A DNA stretch of 64,000 bases. It comes from Bacteroidota bacterium. GTDB taxonomy: Bacteria; Bacteroidota; Bacteroidia; Chitinophagales; Chitinophagaceae. The stretch lies in assembly GCA_005798905.1 (NCBI GenBank), contig SYIK01000017.1:1-64000 (forward strand), given 5' to 3'. The translations under genes and the position numbers were made by a program. Below are positions 17,377 to 25,825 of this stretch, one piece after another; the stretch's first letter is position 1; each line of letters starts with the position of its first letter. Below the pieces are notes generated by a model. That model did not search any database, was not told where the DNA came from, and worked only from the letters and a program-made list of their open reading frames with translations.

Positions 17377-18531
17377 TTATTTATTATTAACAGTAATCGT
17401 CTGTCCGTCATAAACAGTTTGATAACCTTCCGTAATTATTTTATCATTCGTATTGAGCCCTGTTTTTACTTCAATCATTCCCCCAAAACTTTCTCCCACA
17501 AATACCATTCTTTTTTTTGCAATTAATTTTTCGCCACTTTGTTCGACAATAAAAACATGTTTCCCATTTTCATCAGTTTGTATAAAATTTATTGGGATAG
17601 AAATTACATTGGGTGCGAAATAATCTTTGATTTTTACAATAGCAATTTGATTCAATCGCAAAGATGCATCGGAAGGTAATTTCGATTCTGTTGAAAAAGT
17701 TCTTGTATTAATATTAATGGAAGCACCAACAATATTAATTGTAGAGCTGTACGATTTATTCAAATCCGGAATTACAACTTGAACAACAGTACCTTTTTTT
17801 ACACGAGCAGCGTAAGTTTCGGGTATATCCGTTACCACTTTCATATTGCTGTTGTTGATAATTCTAATTTGCGGACCGAGACCATTTGCCCCTATAAATA
17901 TTTCGCCAACCTTTATATTTACATCTTCTGCAATTCCACTTATTGGTGCATAAACAAACGTAGTTTTCCAACTTTCTTTTGCGGTTGCAATTTGTTTTTC
18001 AATGGCATCAACCGAATTTTTAGATGAAATCAATTGCACTTCAGTTCCAATATTTTGATTCCATAAATTTTGTTGACGCTCGTAAATATTTTTCGCAAAT
18101 AACAATTGCGTATTCAACGCTTCTAATTGTTGAGAAACAATTGCATCATCCAGTTTCAAAAGCAATTGTCCTTTTGAAACTGCATCTCCCTTTTTAAAAA
18201 ATATTTCTTTTACCTGACTTGGCATTCCGCGTGGCGTTACAATTACAACATCCGAAACATCAACTCTTCCTTGCAATTCTATGAAATGAGTAAAATCTTG
18301 TTTTACCACCGAAGCAACTGCAACAAGTTTGCTCACTTCTTTTGAAACCGGATCGAGGCCAACAATTTCACTTTCTAATTTCTTGATTGAAATTTCTAAT
18401 GTTGCTTTTTCAGTTTTTAGGCTTTCTAATTTTGCTTTTTTTTCAGTCAATCCTTCACTTCCTTTGTTTTCATCGTTGCTGCAAGAAACAATTATTGTTG
18501 TAAATGCAGCGATTATTATTGATTTATTCAT
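17377..18531 (-). CDS. RND efflux periplasmic adaptor (membrane fusion) lipoprotein
   Basis: The 384-residue HlyD/AcrA-type adaptor links the RND pump to the outer-membrane channel. The N-terminus is a lipoprotein signal with the lipidated Cys at residue 17 (IIVSC). A coiled coil at about 25-60 follows; this extra N-terminal coil is common in Bacteroidota adaptors. The lipoyl-like half motif (GDAVSKGQLLLKLDD), an alpha hairpin (about 125-170), the return lipoyl strand (VYAPISGIAEDVNIKVGE) and the beta-barrel domain come next. It sits 21 nt from the TolC gene stop and 24 nt before the permease. Confidence 0.93.
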   Translation of the reverse strand: MNKSIIIAAFTTIIVSCSNDENKGSEGLTEKKAKLESLKTEKATLEISIKKLESEIVGLDPVSKEVSKLVAVASVVKQDFTHFIELQGRVDVSDVVIVTPRGMPSQVKEIFFKKGDAVSKGQLLLKLDDAIVSQQLEALNTQLLFAKNIYERQQNLWNQNIGTEVQLISSKNSVDAIEKQIATAKESWKTTFVYAPISGIAEDVNIKVGEIFIGANGLGPQIRIINNSNMKVVTDIPETYAARVKKGTVVQVVIPDLNKSYSSTINIVGASININTRTFSTESKLPSDASLRLNQIAIVKIKDYFAPNVISIPINFIQTDENGKHVFIVEQSGEKLIAKKRMVFVGESFGGMIEVKTGLNTNDKIITEGYQTVYDGQTITVNNK

Positions 18532-18551
18532 AGTTAATTGTTTTAAAAAAA

Positions 18552-19961
18552 TTAAAGTTTACCCAACGCTTTTGCATAATTAATTTTTGCAATTGTGGCA
18601 TCGTACATTGCTTTGAAATAATTGGATTGCGCTTGTTGCATTTCGGTATCTGCTTGCAACACTTCGAAGCTGGAACCCAGCCCTTGTTCGTATTTTTTCT
18701 TTACTGTATTATAAACTTTTTCTGCTAATTGCATATTTTTTTCCTGAACATCCATTGCTAAAACAGCATTGCGAAAAGTATTTTTTGCAGCAGTTCTTTC
18801 TACATCAATTCCATTTTTTGTAGCAACTAAAATGTTTTTCACTTTTTCTTGAGAATATTGTGCTTGTTTTATTTTATACTTTTTTTGTAACCCGTCAAAA
18901 ATCGGTACACTTACATTTAGCCCCACTAACCCTGCATTATACCAAAACCAAGGTTTGCCAGTAAAAGATTCAAAACGTTCATTTCGTTGCCCACTGCGTT
19001 GAAAATTATAAAAAGCTGCAATAGTTGGTCCGTAAGAAAGTTGATAGCGTCGCACATCTAATCCTTGTAATTCTACAGCTTTGTCCAAAAATTTTATTTC
19101 GTTTCTATCGTTGTAAGTAAAATTTTCTTCCAACATTCCTTCTTTGATTTTATCGGAAGAAAGCACATCGGTTAATAAAATAGAATCAGATTGCTGTAAG
19201 CCAATTGTTTGTTTTAAAACCGCATAACCAATAGCAATCCCATTTTTTAGTTGGTTTTCAATGGTGCGAATATTATTTAATGAAACGATTGTTTTATCAA
19301 TATCCAATTTTTCGACGAATCCATTTTTAAATAGTACTTCCATATCTGCGGCAAGTTTCTGAAGTCGCAAACTACTTTCATGAATATAAATCAATTGCTT
19401 TTCTGCAATAAGAACAGCATAATAACTTTTGTGAACGGCATCTCGCAATTTATCTTCTTCAATTTTAATATTAATGCTATTCGATTCTATTAATGCTTCT
19501 CTTGCTTGAAGCCCAACAAAAACTTGTGGTTCAAATAACAATTGCTGCACACTGATTCCAGCATTCACATTCCACGGTGCCAAAAAACTAAAATTGTTTA
19601 CTTTAAATTCTGCATTATTGGGATCAACTAACAACCCTGCACCATCTCGAACACCCTCTCTTTGTAACACTTTATAAATTGCACTTTCCGTAGCATCAGG
19701 AAATTGAATTAAAGGCAAACTCAAATAATGATTCCCTAGCAATGATCCAGTAATTTGTGGCAATGCCATTCCTGTAATTTCTTTATTTCTTGCTTCTGCA
19801 ATTTTATAATCCAGTTTTGCATTTTTCAAACTTGCCACATTTTCAAAGGCAATGCTTACCGCATCTTTCACCGAAATAGAATGTGTTGTTTGTGCATGAA
19901 CATTATTTATTTGAAAAAATGTTCCAATTAATAATAAAATTTTTACACCATTACACTTCAT
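18552..19961 (-). CDS. TolC-family outer-membrane efflux protein
   Basis: The 469-residue product has a signal peptide (about 1-23, ending NVHAQ). Two OEP repeats rich in long helices follow: about 28-235, and 290-469 with the GLNVSVPIFDGLQKKYKIKQA block and the conserved YEQGLGSSFEVLQADTEMQQAQ. These features form the trimeric channel-tunnel of tripartite efflux pumps. It is the second gene of the operon, 3 nt after the TetR regulator and directly before the adaptor. Confidence 0.93.
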   Translation of the reverse strand: MKCNGVKILLLIGTFFQINNVHAQTTHSISVKDAVSIAFENVASLKNAKLDYKIAEARNKEITGMALPQITGSLLGNHYLSLPLIQFPDATESAIYKVLQREGVRDGAGLLVDPNNAEFKVNNFSFLAPWNVNAGISVQQLLFEPQVFVGLQAREALIESNSINIKIEEDKLRDAVHKSYYAVLIAEKQLIYIHESSLRLQKLAADMEVLFKNGFVEKLDIDKTIVSLNNIRTIENQLKNGIAIGYAVLKQTIGLQQSDSILLTDVLSSDKIKEGMLEENFTYNDRNEIKFLDKAVELQGLDVRRYQLSYGPTIAAFYNFQRSGQRNERFESFTGKPWFWYNAGLVGLNVSVPIFDGLQKKYKIKQAQYSQEKVKNILVATKNGIDVERTAAKNTFRNAVLAMDVQEKNMQLAEKVYNTVKKKYEQGLGSSFEVLQADTEMQQAQSNYFKAMYDATIAKINYAKALGKL

Positions 19962-19964
19962 AGT

Positions 19965-20579
19965 TTACTTGTTTAATCGTTGATCTTTATATTTTAAAAT
20001 AAGTTTGTGCCCCTTCAATGTTGCCATACTGAACAAAAAATATTCTACTATTTCGCACTGCAACTGCATTAAATTAAATTTTGACGGAGGGAATATTTCA
20101 GTATTAAATGCAATCAACATCGTTTCAAGACGAAATCTTACCATCAATTCTACATTAATTTCTGATCGATACAACTCTTCTTTTATTCCACGTTGAATAT
20201 TTAGCTTCACCATTTCATATAAAAACTTGTTTTTATGCTCTAGAAATTTTTTGAACGCATCTGGATGGTATTTTTCTAAATCATACATCACCGCTGGCTT
20301 CATATTCTTAAACATAATTTCTACAAATTCAATCACTTTAAATATTTCATCAATTGCATTCACAGCATTTACTGCATCTTTTTTACAACAAGTTTGTGAA
20401 AATAAAATTTGGTCCTCTGTAACAGCCATTACCAAGGCGTCTTTATCTGTAAAATGTTGATAAATAGTTTTTTTGGAAATACCCAATTCAGCAGCAATCG
20501 CATCCATAGTAATAGATCGAATACCATAACGCCAGAATAACTCTTCAGCTTTTTTTATGATGCGTAATCTAGTTTCCAT
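19965..20579 (-). CDS. TetR/AcrR-family transcriptional regulator
   Basis: The 204-residue protein has the N-terminal TetR helix-turn-helix (about 5-50: EELFWRYGIRSITMDAIAAELGISKKTIYQHFTDKDAL) and a variable helical ligand domain. It heads the efflux operon, 3 nt before tolC, and so most likely represses its own operon and is released by pump substrates. Upstream (about 20590-20600, minus strand) a TAGTTTCG, one base off the -7 consensus, could be the operon promoter. No clear palindromic operator was identified. Confidence 0.92.
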   Translation of the reverse strand: METRLRIIKKAEELFWRYGIRSITMDAIAAELGISKKTIYQHFTDKDALVMAVTEDQILFSQTCCKKDAVNAVNAIDEIFKVIEFVEIMFKNMKPAVMYDLEKYHPDAFKKFLEHKNKFLYEMVKLNIQRGIKEELYRSEINVELMVRFRLETMLIAFNTEIFPPSKFNLMQLQCEIVEYFLFSMATLKGHKLILKYKDQRLNK

Positions 20580-20708
20580 TTTAAGATTTGGAGGGCGAAA
20601 CTAAGGAGACTTTAAATGCAACCATAGTTTTTTGACATATTTAACATTTTATCATTTGTGCCAAACACTTCGTTTTATTTTACCTTTACGCTTTAATTCA
20701 AAAAAGAT

Positions 20709-21311
20709 ATGACAACTCGCACTTTTGGAAAATTTGCCTACCGCAAAATGCTTCGCTATTTTGTTCAGGGAGTTTTAGTTTTAGCACCGATAACTATTAC
20801 GGGGTGGCTGCTATATTCCATGTTTAGTACAATTGATGGATTATTACGACCAACAATAAATATTCCCGGTTTGGGATTTCTTATCATCATTGCGTTTGTA
20901 ATTTTCATTGGTTATTTCAGTACAAACTTTTTGATGGGTAGTTTGCTTACATTTTTTAATACGTGGATAGAACGGACACCTGGTGTAAAATTTATTTATT
21001 CTACAGTAAAAGATTTTTTTGGAGCTTTTGCAGGCGATAAAAAGAAATTCGACAAACCCATTTTAGTATCGATAACAGCTGATGATGTTTGGATGATTGG
21101 ATTTTTAACCAATGAAGATTTGCAACGATTTGAATTAGGTGAAGAATATGTTTCGGCTTATGTACCTCAAGGTTATAATATTGCAGGTCAGTTATATTTA
21201 GTAAAGCGAACTCGAATTAGAAAACTAAATAAAATGACTGCATCCGAAGCAATGAAATTTGCCGTAACTGGCGGTGTAGTACAATTGAACGAATTATCTA
21301 AAAACAAATAA
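20709..21311 (+). CDS. DUF502 family membrane protein
   Basis: The 200-residue protein has two membrane helices (about 15-36 and 54-80). A soluble domain follows with TPGVKFIYSTVKDFFGAFAGDKKKF, the recognisable DUF502 core, and EYVSAYVPQGYNIAGQLYLVKR. The family is widespread in bacteria and in plant LCV-like proteins, without an agreed function. The next gene starts 2 nt after its stop. A TTTG (20655-20658) and a TACCTTTA (one base off the -7 box) upstream could be its promoter. Confidence 0.85.
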   Translation: MTTRTFGKFAYRKMLRYFVQGVLVLAPITITGWLLYSMFSTIDGLLRPTINIPGLGFLIIIAFVIFIGYFSTNFLMGSLLTFFNTWIERTPGVKFIYSTVKDFFGAFAGDKKKFDKPILVSITADDVWMIGFLTNEDLQRFELGEEYVSAYVPQGYNIAGQLYLVKRTRIRKLNKMTASEAMKFAVTGGVVQLNELSKNK

Positions 21312-21313
21312 TA

Positions 21314-22276
21314 ATGAACCGACGCTTACTTTTTCTTTTCTTGTTTTGTCTTAGTACAGAACAAAGTTTTAGTTGGGGATTTTTTGCACACAAAAAAATC
21401 AACTACCATGCGGTATTTCTTTTACCCCCGCAAATGATGACGCTTTATAAATCGCAAATAGATTTTTTGAGTGAGCATTCTGTTGATCCGGACAAAAGAA
21501 GATATGCAATGAAACAAGAGGGGCAACGACATTATATCGATATTGACTATTACGGCAAATATCCGTTTAAGGGATTGCCGCGAAAATGGAAAGACGCAGC
21601 GAATAAATTTTCAGAAGATACGCTTTACAAATACGGAACAATTCCTTGGTGGATTCAAATAATGCAAACACAGTTGACAAAGGCGTTTAAAGAAAAAGAT
21701 CAATTTAAAATTCTAAAACTTTCGGCAGATATTGGGCATTATATTTCAGATGCGCACGTACCGTTGCACGCAACATTAAATCACGATGGACAACTTTCGG
21801 ATCAAAAAGGAATTCATTCATTTTGGGAATCGCGCATTCCGGAATTATTAGCAGAAAAAGAATGGAATTTTTTTATTGGGAAAGCGGCTTATTTAAGAAA
21901 CGCTCCTTCTTTTATGTGGAAACGAATTTTGGAAAGTTCCGCTGCAGCAGATTCTGTTTTACGATTTGAAAAAGAACTCACCAACGAATTTCCATCTGAC
22001 CAAAAATATGCTTTCGAAAAAAAGAATAACAATACAGCTCGTCAACATTCAACTGATTTTACAATTGCATATAATAAAAAATTAAATGGAATGGTGGAAA
22101 GAAGAATGCAACAATCCATTTATGCAGTTGCAAGTTTTTGGTACACTTGTTGGGTAGATGCCGGCCAGCCTGACTTAACAGTTCTCAGCAACAAAGAATA
22201 TTCCGATAAAGATTTAAAAGAATTTGAAACCTTGATAAATGCTTGGCAAAAAGTTTCGATTGTAGAAAAAGATTAA
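21314..22276 (+). CDS. Secreted zinc-dependent phospholipase C / S1-P1 nuclease-like protein
   Basis: The 320-residue product has a signal peptide (about 1-19). After cleavage the mature protein would start near SWGFFAHKKINYHAVF. In this fold an N-terminal Trp and nearby His bind zinc. A second metal block LSADIGHYISDAHVPLHATLNHDGQ (about 140-164) and HSFWESRIPELL (about 172) complete the trinuclear zinc pattern. The fold covers phospholipase C and single-strand nucleases, so either lipid or nucleic acid could be cut. It follows the DUF502 gene by 2 nt and precedes serC by 21 nt. Confidence 0.75.
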   Translation: MNRRLLFLFLFCLSTEQSFSWGFFAHKKINYHAVFLLPPQMMTLYKSQIDFLSEHSVDPDKRRYAMKQEGQRHYIDIDYYGKYPFKGLPRKWKDAANKFSEDTLYKYGTIPWWIQIMQTQLTKAFKEKDQFKILKLSADIGHYISDAHVPLHATLNHDGQLSDQKGIHSFWESRIPELLAEKEWNFFIGKAAYLRNAPSFMWKRILESSAAADSVLRFEKELTNEFPSDQKYAFEKKNNNTARQHSTDFTIAYNKKLNGMVERRMQQSIYAVASFWYTCWVDAGQPDLTVLSNKEYSDKDLKEFETLINAWQKVSIVEKD

Positions 22277-22297
22277 GCAAAATTTAATTTTCAAAAA

Positions 22298-23365
22298 ATG
22301 ATACACAATTTCAATGCAGGGCCATCCATTCTTCCAAAAGAAGTTTTTGAAAAAGCAAGCGAAGCAGTTTTGAATTTTGAAAATTCAGGATTATCTATTT
22401 TAGAAATTGGCCATCGTACGACACGGTTTCAAGCGGTAGTGGAAGAAGCTACCAATCTTGTAAAAGAACTATTGCAATTAAATAATGAACAGGAAGTTTT
22501 GTTTTTGCACGGAGGAGCATCCACACAATTTTATCAAATTCCGTTAAACTTGCTTAATGGAACTGATACAGCTGCTTACACGGAAACAGGTACTTGGTCA
22601 GTAAAAGCAATTAAAGAAGCAAAAATTTTTGGCAATGTAATTATTGCCGGTTCATCAAAAGAGTCGAATTATACTTCCATTCCAAAAAAAATAAATTTAA
22701 CGGAGAAGACAAACTACTTACACATTACTACCAACGAAACAATTGCAGGTACACAATGGAAAAATATTCCGTACGATTGCGGTGTTCCGCTGATTGCCGA
22801 TATGAGCAGCGATATTTTTAGTCGGGTTTTAGATTTTTCCAAATTCGATCTTATTTATGCCGGTGCGCAAAAAAACATGGGTGCAGCGGGAGTAAATCTT
22901 GTAGTAATTAATAAAAACATTTTGGGAAAAGTGAAACGAACTATTCCAACAATTTTGGATTATCGAAATCAAATTGCAGAAAAAAGTATGATGAATACTC
23001 CTCCTGTTTTTGCAATATATGTTGTACTACTTACTTTGCGCTGGCTGAAAAAACAAGGTGGTGTTGCCACTATTGAAAAAATTAATAATACCAAAGCAGA
23101 ATTATTGTATAAAACTTTGGACAGCTTACCAATATTTACAGGAGTTGCGGCTAAAGAAGATCGAAGTACAATGAACGCCGTTTTTACAATCAGCGATCCT
23201 ATTTTAGAAAATGAATTTTTGAAAATTTGCAATGAAGAAAATATTGTTGGCATAAAAGGACACCGATCTGTTGGCGGTTTTAGAGCTTCCATGTACAATG
23301 CATTGCCATTAGAAAGCGTGCAATTTTTGTCTGAGTTGATGTGCCAATTTGCTGAAAAAGCTTAA
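22298..23365 (+). CDS. serC: Phosphoserine aminotransferase
   Basis: This 355-residue PLP enzyme (class V fold) makes 3-phosphoserine from 3-phosphohydroxypyruvate and glutamate, and may serve pyridoxal phosphate synthesis as well. Motifs are HNFNAGPSILPKEV at the start, HGGASTQFYQIP, DMSSDIFSR, the PLP-lysine segment YAGAQKNMGAAG (about 195) and the C-terminal GHRSVGGFRASMYNA. In many Bacteroidota serA follows directly; here a 108-nt gap and a DUF1015 gene follow. An imperfect hairpin with a T-run lies just past the stop at about 23372-23407. Confidence 0.97.
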   Translation: MIHNFNAGPSILPKEVFEKASEAVLNFENSGLSILEIGHRTTRFQAVVEEATNLVKELLQLNNEQEVLFLHGGASTQFYQIPLNLLNGTDTAAYTETGTWSVKAIKEAKIFGNVIIAGSSKESNYTSIPKKINLTEKTNYLHITTNETIAGTQWKNIPYDCGVPLIADMSSDIFSRVLDFSKFDLIYAGAQKNMGAAGVNLVVINKNILGKVKRTIPTILDYRNQIAEKSMMNTPPVFAIYVVLLTLRWLKKQGGVATIEKINNTKAELLYKTLDSLPIFTGVAAKEDRSTMNAVFTISDPILENEFLKICNEENIVGIKGHRSVGGFRASMYNALPLESVQFLSELMCQFAEKA

Positions 23366-23449
23366 AGAGAAAGTAGGCTGTCGAACCTTGTGATTTACTT
23401 TTTTTAATCTTTCATTTTATATCAGTCCAAAGAAATGAATTTCAAATTG

Positions 23450-23457
23450 TAAGTTTG
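23450..23457 (+). promoter_or_regulatory. -7 box (TAAGTTTG) of the DUF1015 gene
   Basis: An exact TAnnTTTG ends 16 nt before the ATG at 23474. No TTTG is seen at -33. It suggests that the DUF1015 gene is transcribed separately from serC. Confidence 0.5.
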
Positions 23458-23473
23458 CAGCAATCTTTTTTAT

Positions 23474-24694
23474 ATGGCAATAATTAAACCATTTAATGCA
23501 TTGCGCCCCACCGCTGCATTGGCGCAAACTGTAGCTTCTCGCCCTTACGATGTATTGAATTCTCAAGAAGCAAAATTGGAAGCAGCAGGAAATTCATTTT
23601 CTTTTTTACACATTACAAAATCGGAAATTGACCTGCCCGAAACAACAGATTCGCACAGTGATTTGGTTTATGAAACTGCTAAAAAAAATCTTTCTGAATT
23701 TATTAAAAACGGGACTTTATTTTCCGAAGAAAAACCTTGCCTTTATATTTATCAATTGATCATGAACGGGAAAAGTCAGACGGGATTGGTTTGTGTTTCT
23801 TCGGTTCAAGATTATTTTTCCGGCGTTATAAAAAAACACGAATTCACACAACCTGTAAAAGAAAAAGATCGCATCGATCACATGCGTACTATCGAAGCAC
23901 AAACAGGAAATGTATTTATAGCTTACCGAGATGTACTAGAAATTAATGCATTAATTAATGGTTGGAAAAATTCTCAAAAACCTGTTTACGATTTTATTGC
24001 CGAAGATAAAATTCAACACAGTATTTGGATTATTGACAGAGAAGAAGTTATTAATTCAATTGTAAGACTTTTTGAAACAAATGTGCCCGCAACTTTTATT
24101 GCCGATGGCCATCACCGCGCAGCTTCCGCGGCAAAAGTGAGTGAGCAACTTCCAAAAAGTACAAATGCAAATTATTTTTTGACAACTATTTTTCCGTCAA
24201 GTCAATTATCTATTTTAGATTACAACCGCGTTGTAAAAGATTTAAACGGATTAACAGAAGAATATTTTATTGCTGCTGTGCAACAGAATTTTATTGTTGA
24301 GAAAAAAACAGCAGCTGTAAAACCGCAACAACTTCACCAATTTGGAATGTACTTAAATGGAACTTGGTATTTGCTTGTTGCAAAAAATGAAATCATCGAA
24401 GAAGATCCAATTGGTGTTTTAGATATTACTATTTTATCAAAACATATTTTAGATAATTTATTAAGAATTAAAGACCAACGAACTGATAAACGAATTGATT
24501 TTATTGGCGGCATTCGCGGATTAAATGAACTGGAAAAAAGAGTTGACAGCGGCGAAATGAAAATCGCTTTTAGTTTTTTCCCTGTTACGATGGAACAACT
24601 TTTTGACATTGCCGACAGCGGAAATGTAATGCCAACAAAAAGCACTTGGTTCGAACCAAAACTTAGAGACGGTTTACTTACTCATTGCCTGTAA
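23474..24694 (+). CDS. DUF1015 family protein
   Basis: The 406-residue soluble protein matches DUF1015. The start IIKPFNALRPT and VASRPYDVLNSQEA, the FIADGHHRAASA block (about 213-224) and the late FIGGIRGLNELEKRVDSGEMKIAF are the family signatures. The ADGHHR motif resembles that of ParB/sulfiredoxin-like nucleotide-binding folds, so an ATP-dependent activity has been suggested for this type of motif; the actual reaction is not known to me. The family often lies near serine biosynthesis genes, as here behind serC. Confidence 0.85.
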   Translation: MAIIKPFNALRPTAALAQTVASRPYDVLNSQEAKLEAAGNSFSFLHITKSEIDLPETTDSHSDLVYETAKKNLSEFIKNGTLFSEEKPCLYIYQLIMNGKSQTGLVCVSSVQDYFSGVIKKHEFTQPVKEKDRIDHMRTIEAQTGNVFIAYRDVLEINALINGWKNSQKPVYDFIAEDKIQHSIWIIDREEVINSIVRLFETNVPATFIADGHHRAASAAKVSEQLPKSTNANYFLTTIFPSSQLSILDYNRVVKDLNGLTEEYFIAAVQQNFIVEKKTAAVKPQQLHQFGMYLNGTWYLLVAKNEIIEEDPIGVLDITILSKHILDNLLRIKDQRTDKRIDFIGGIRGLNELEKRVDSGEMKIAFSFFPVTMEQLFDIADSGNVMPTKSTWFEPKLRDGLLTHCL

Positions 24695-24712
24695 CTCAAT
24701 AGCACAAACAGT

Positions 24713-25732
24713 ATGAAGCATTTTTGGAATTTAATTTTTATTCTTTTTATTTTTCCTGTTTTTCTTTTTGGACAAATCGATAATGCAAAAAATCTAAAAG
24801 AGACCGCAACCGAAATGATGAAAGCTGGCGAATGGGATAAAGCAGTAATTGCTTTAAACCGCGCTATTGTTTTGGATGCTTCCAATTTTGAATTGCAAAA
24901 AAATTTACTGCAATGTTTATACTACAAACGCGATTTTGAAAAAGCAGTTGAATTAATAAAAACGATAACTGAAAAACCCGAAGCTGATGTGATGACTTTT
25001 CAATTAGCTGCGAATGTTTACAAAGCATTGGAAGAAAAAAAAGAAGCTGAAAACATTTTCAGAATGGGATTGAAAAAATTTCCAAAAAGTGGTCCGTTGT
25101 ACAGCGAATTTGGAGAACTACTTTGGTCCAACAAAGAATTAGCGGCAATTGAATTTTGGGAAAAAGGAATAGAAACTGATCCTACTTTCAGCAGCAATTA
25201 TTACCACGCAGCTAACTTTTATTTGTCAACAAAAGACAAAGTATGGACTTTAATTTATGGCGAGATTTTTGTCAACATGGAAAGCCTGAGCAATCGTGGC
25301 GCCACAATGAAAGCAACATTATTGAAATGTTATAAAGAACAAATTTTTGCAGAAATTGATTTATTTAAAGAAATGGAAAATGAAAAAAATTTGTTTGCAA
25401 AAACATTTCTTCAAAACCTTTCCAAACAAACTGCGCAATTAGCAAAAGGAGAAACGATAGAAACTTTAACCATGATTCGGACTCGATTTATTTTGGATTG
25501 GTTTACTTCTTCTGCTGCAAAATTCCCTTTTCGATTATTTGATTATCACCAACAATTATTAAAAGAAGGATTGTTTGAAGCGTATAACCAGTGGATATTT
25601 GGTGCAATTGACAATCTTTCCGCTTTTGAAAATTGGACAAAAATTCATGCTGAAGAATACAATCGATTTACTTCTTTTATGAAAAACAGAATTTTCAAAA
25701 TGCAACCCGGGCAGTATTACAAAAACAAGTAA
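24713..25732 (+). CDS. Secreted TPR-repeat protein
   Basis: The 339-residue protein has a signal peptide (about 1-20, ending FLFGQ) followed by TPR-like helix pairs from about 23 to 175 (EMMKAGEWDKAVIALNRAIVLDAS, LLQCLYYKRDFEKAVELIKTI). A helical C-terminal half has no obvious repeat. It should lie in the periplasm and act as a protein-interaction scaffold. The gene starts 18 nt after the DUF1015 gene and is probably co-transcribed with it. No specific partner can be named. Confidence 0.75.
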   Translation: MKHFWNLIFILFIFPVFLFGQIDNAKNLKETATEMMKAGEWDKAVIALNRAIVLDASNFELQKNLLQCLYYKRDFEKAVELIKTITEKPEADVMTFQLAANVYKALEEKKEAENIFRMGLKKFPKSGPLYSEFGELLWSNKELAAIEFWEKGIETDPTFSSNYYHAANFYLSTKDKVWTLIYGEIFVNMESLSNRGATMKATLLKCYKEQIFAEIDLFKEMENEKNLFAKTFLQNLSKQTAQLAKGETIETLTMIRTRFILDWFTSSAAKFPFRLFDYHQQLLKEGLFEAYNQWIFGAIDNLSAFENWTKIHAEEYNRFTSFMKNRIFKMQPGQYYKNK

Positions 25733-25825
25733 TTTCGGTTAGTTTTCTACTATTTTTTTAATTTTTAGTATTTTGTCGAACTATGCCAGTTTGAACAAAT
25801 TGTTTATTTTTAAAAAAATCGCACA

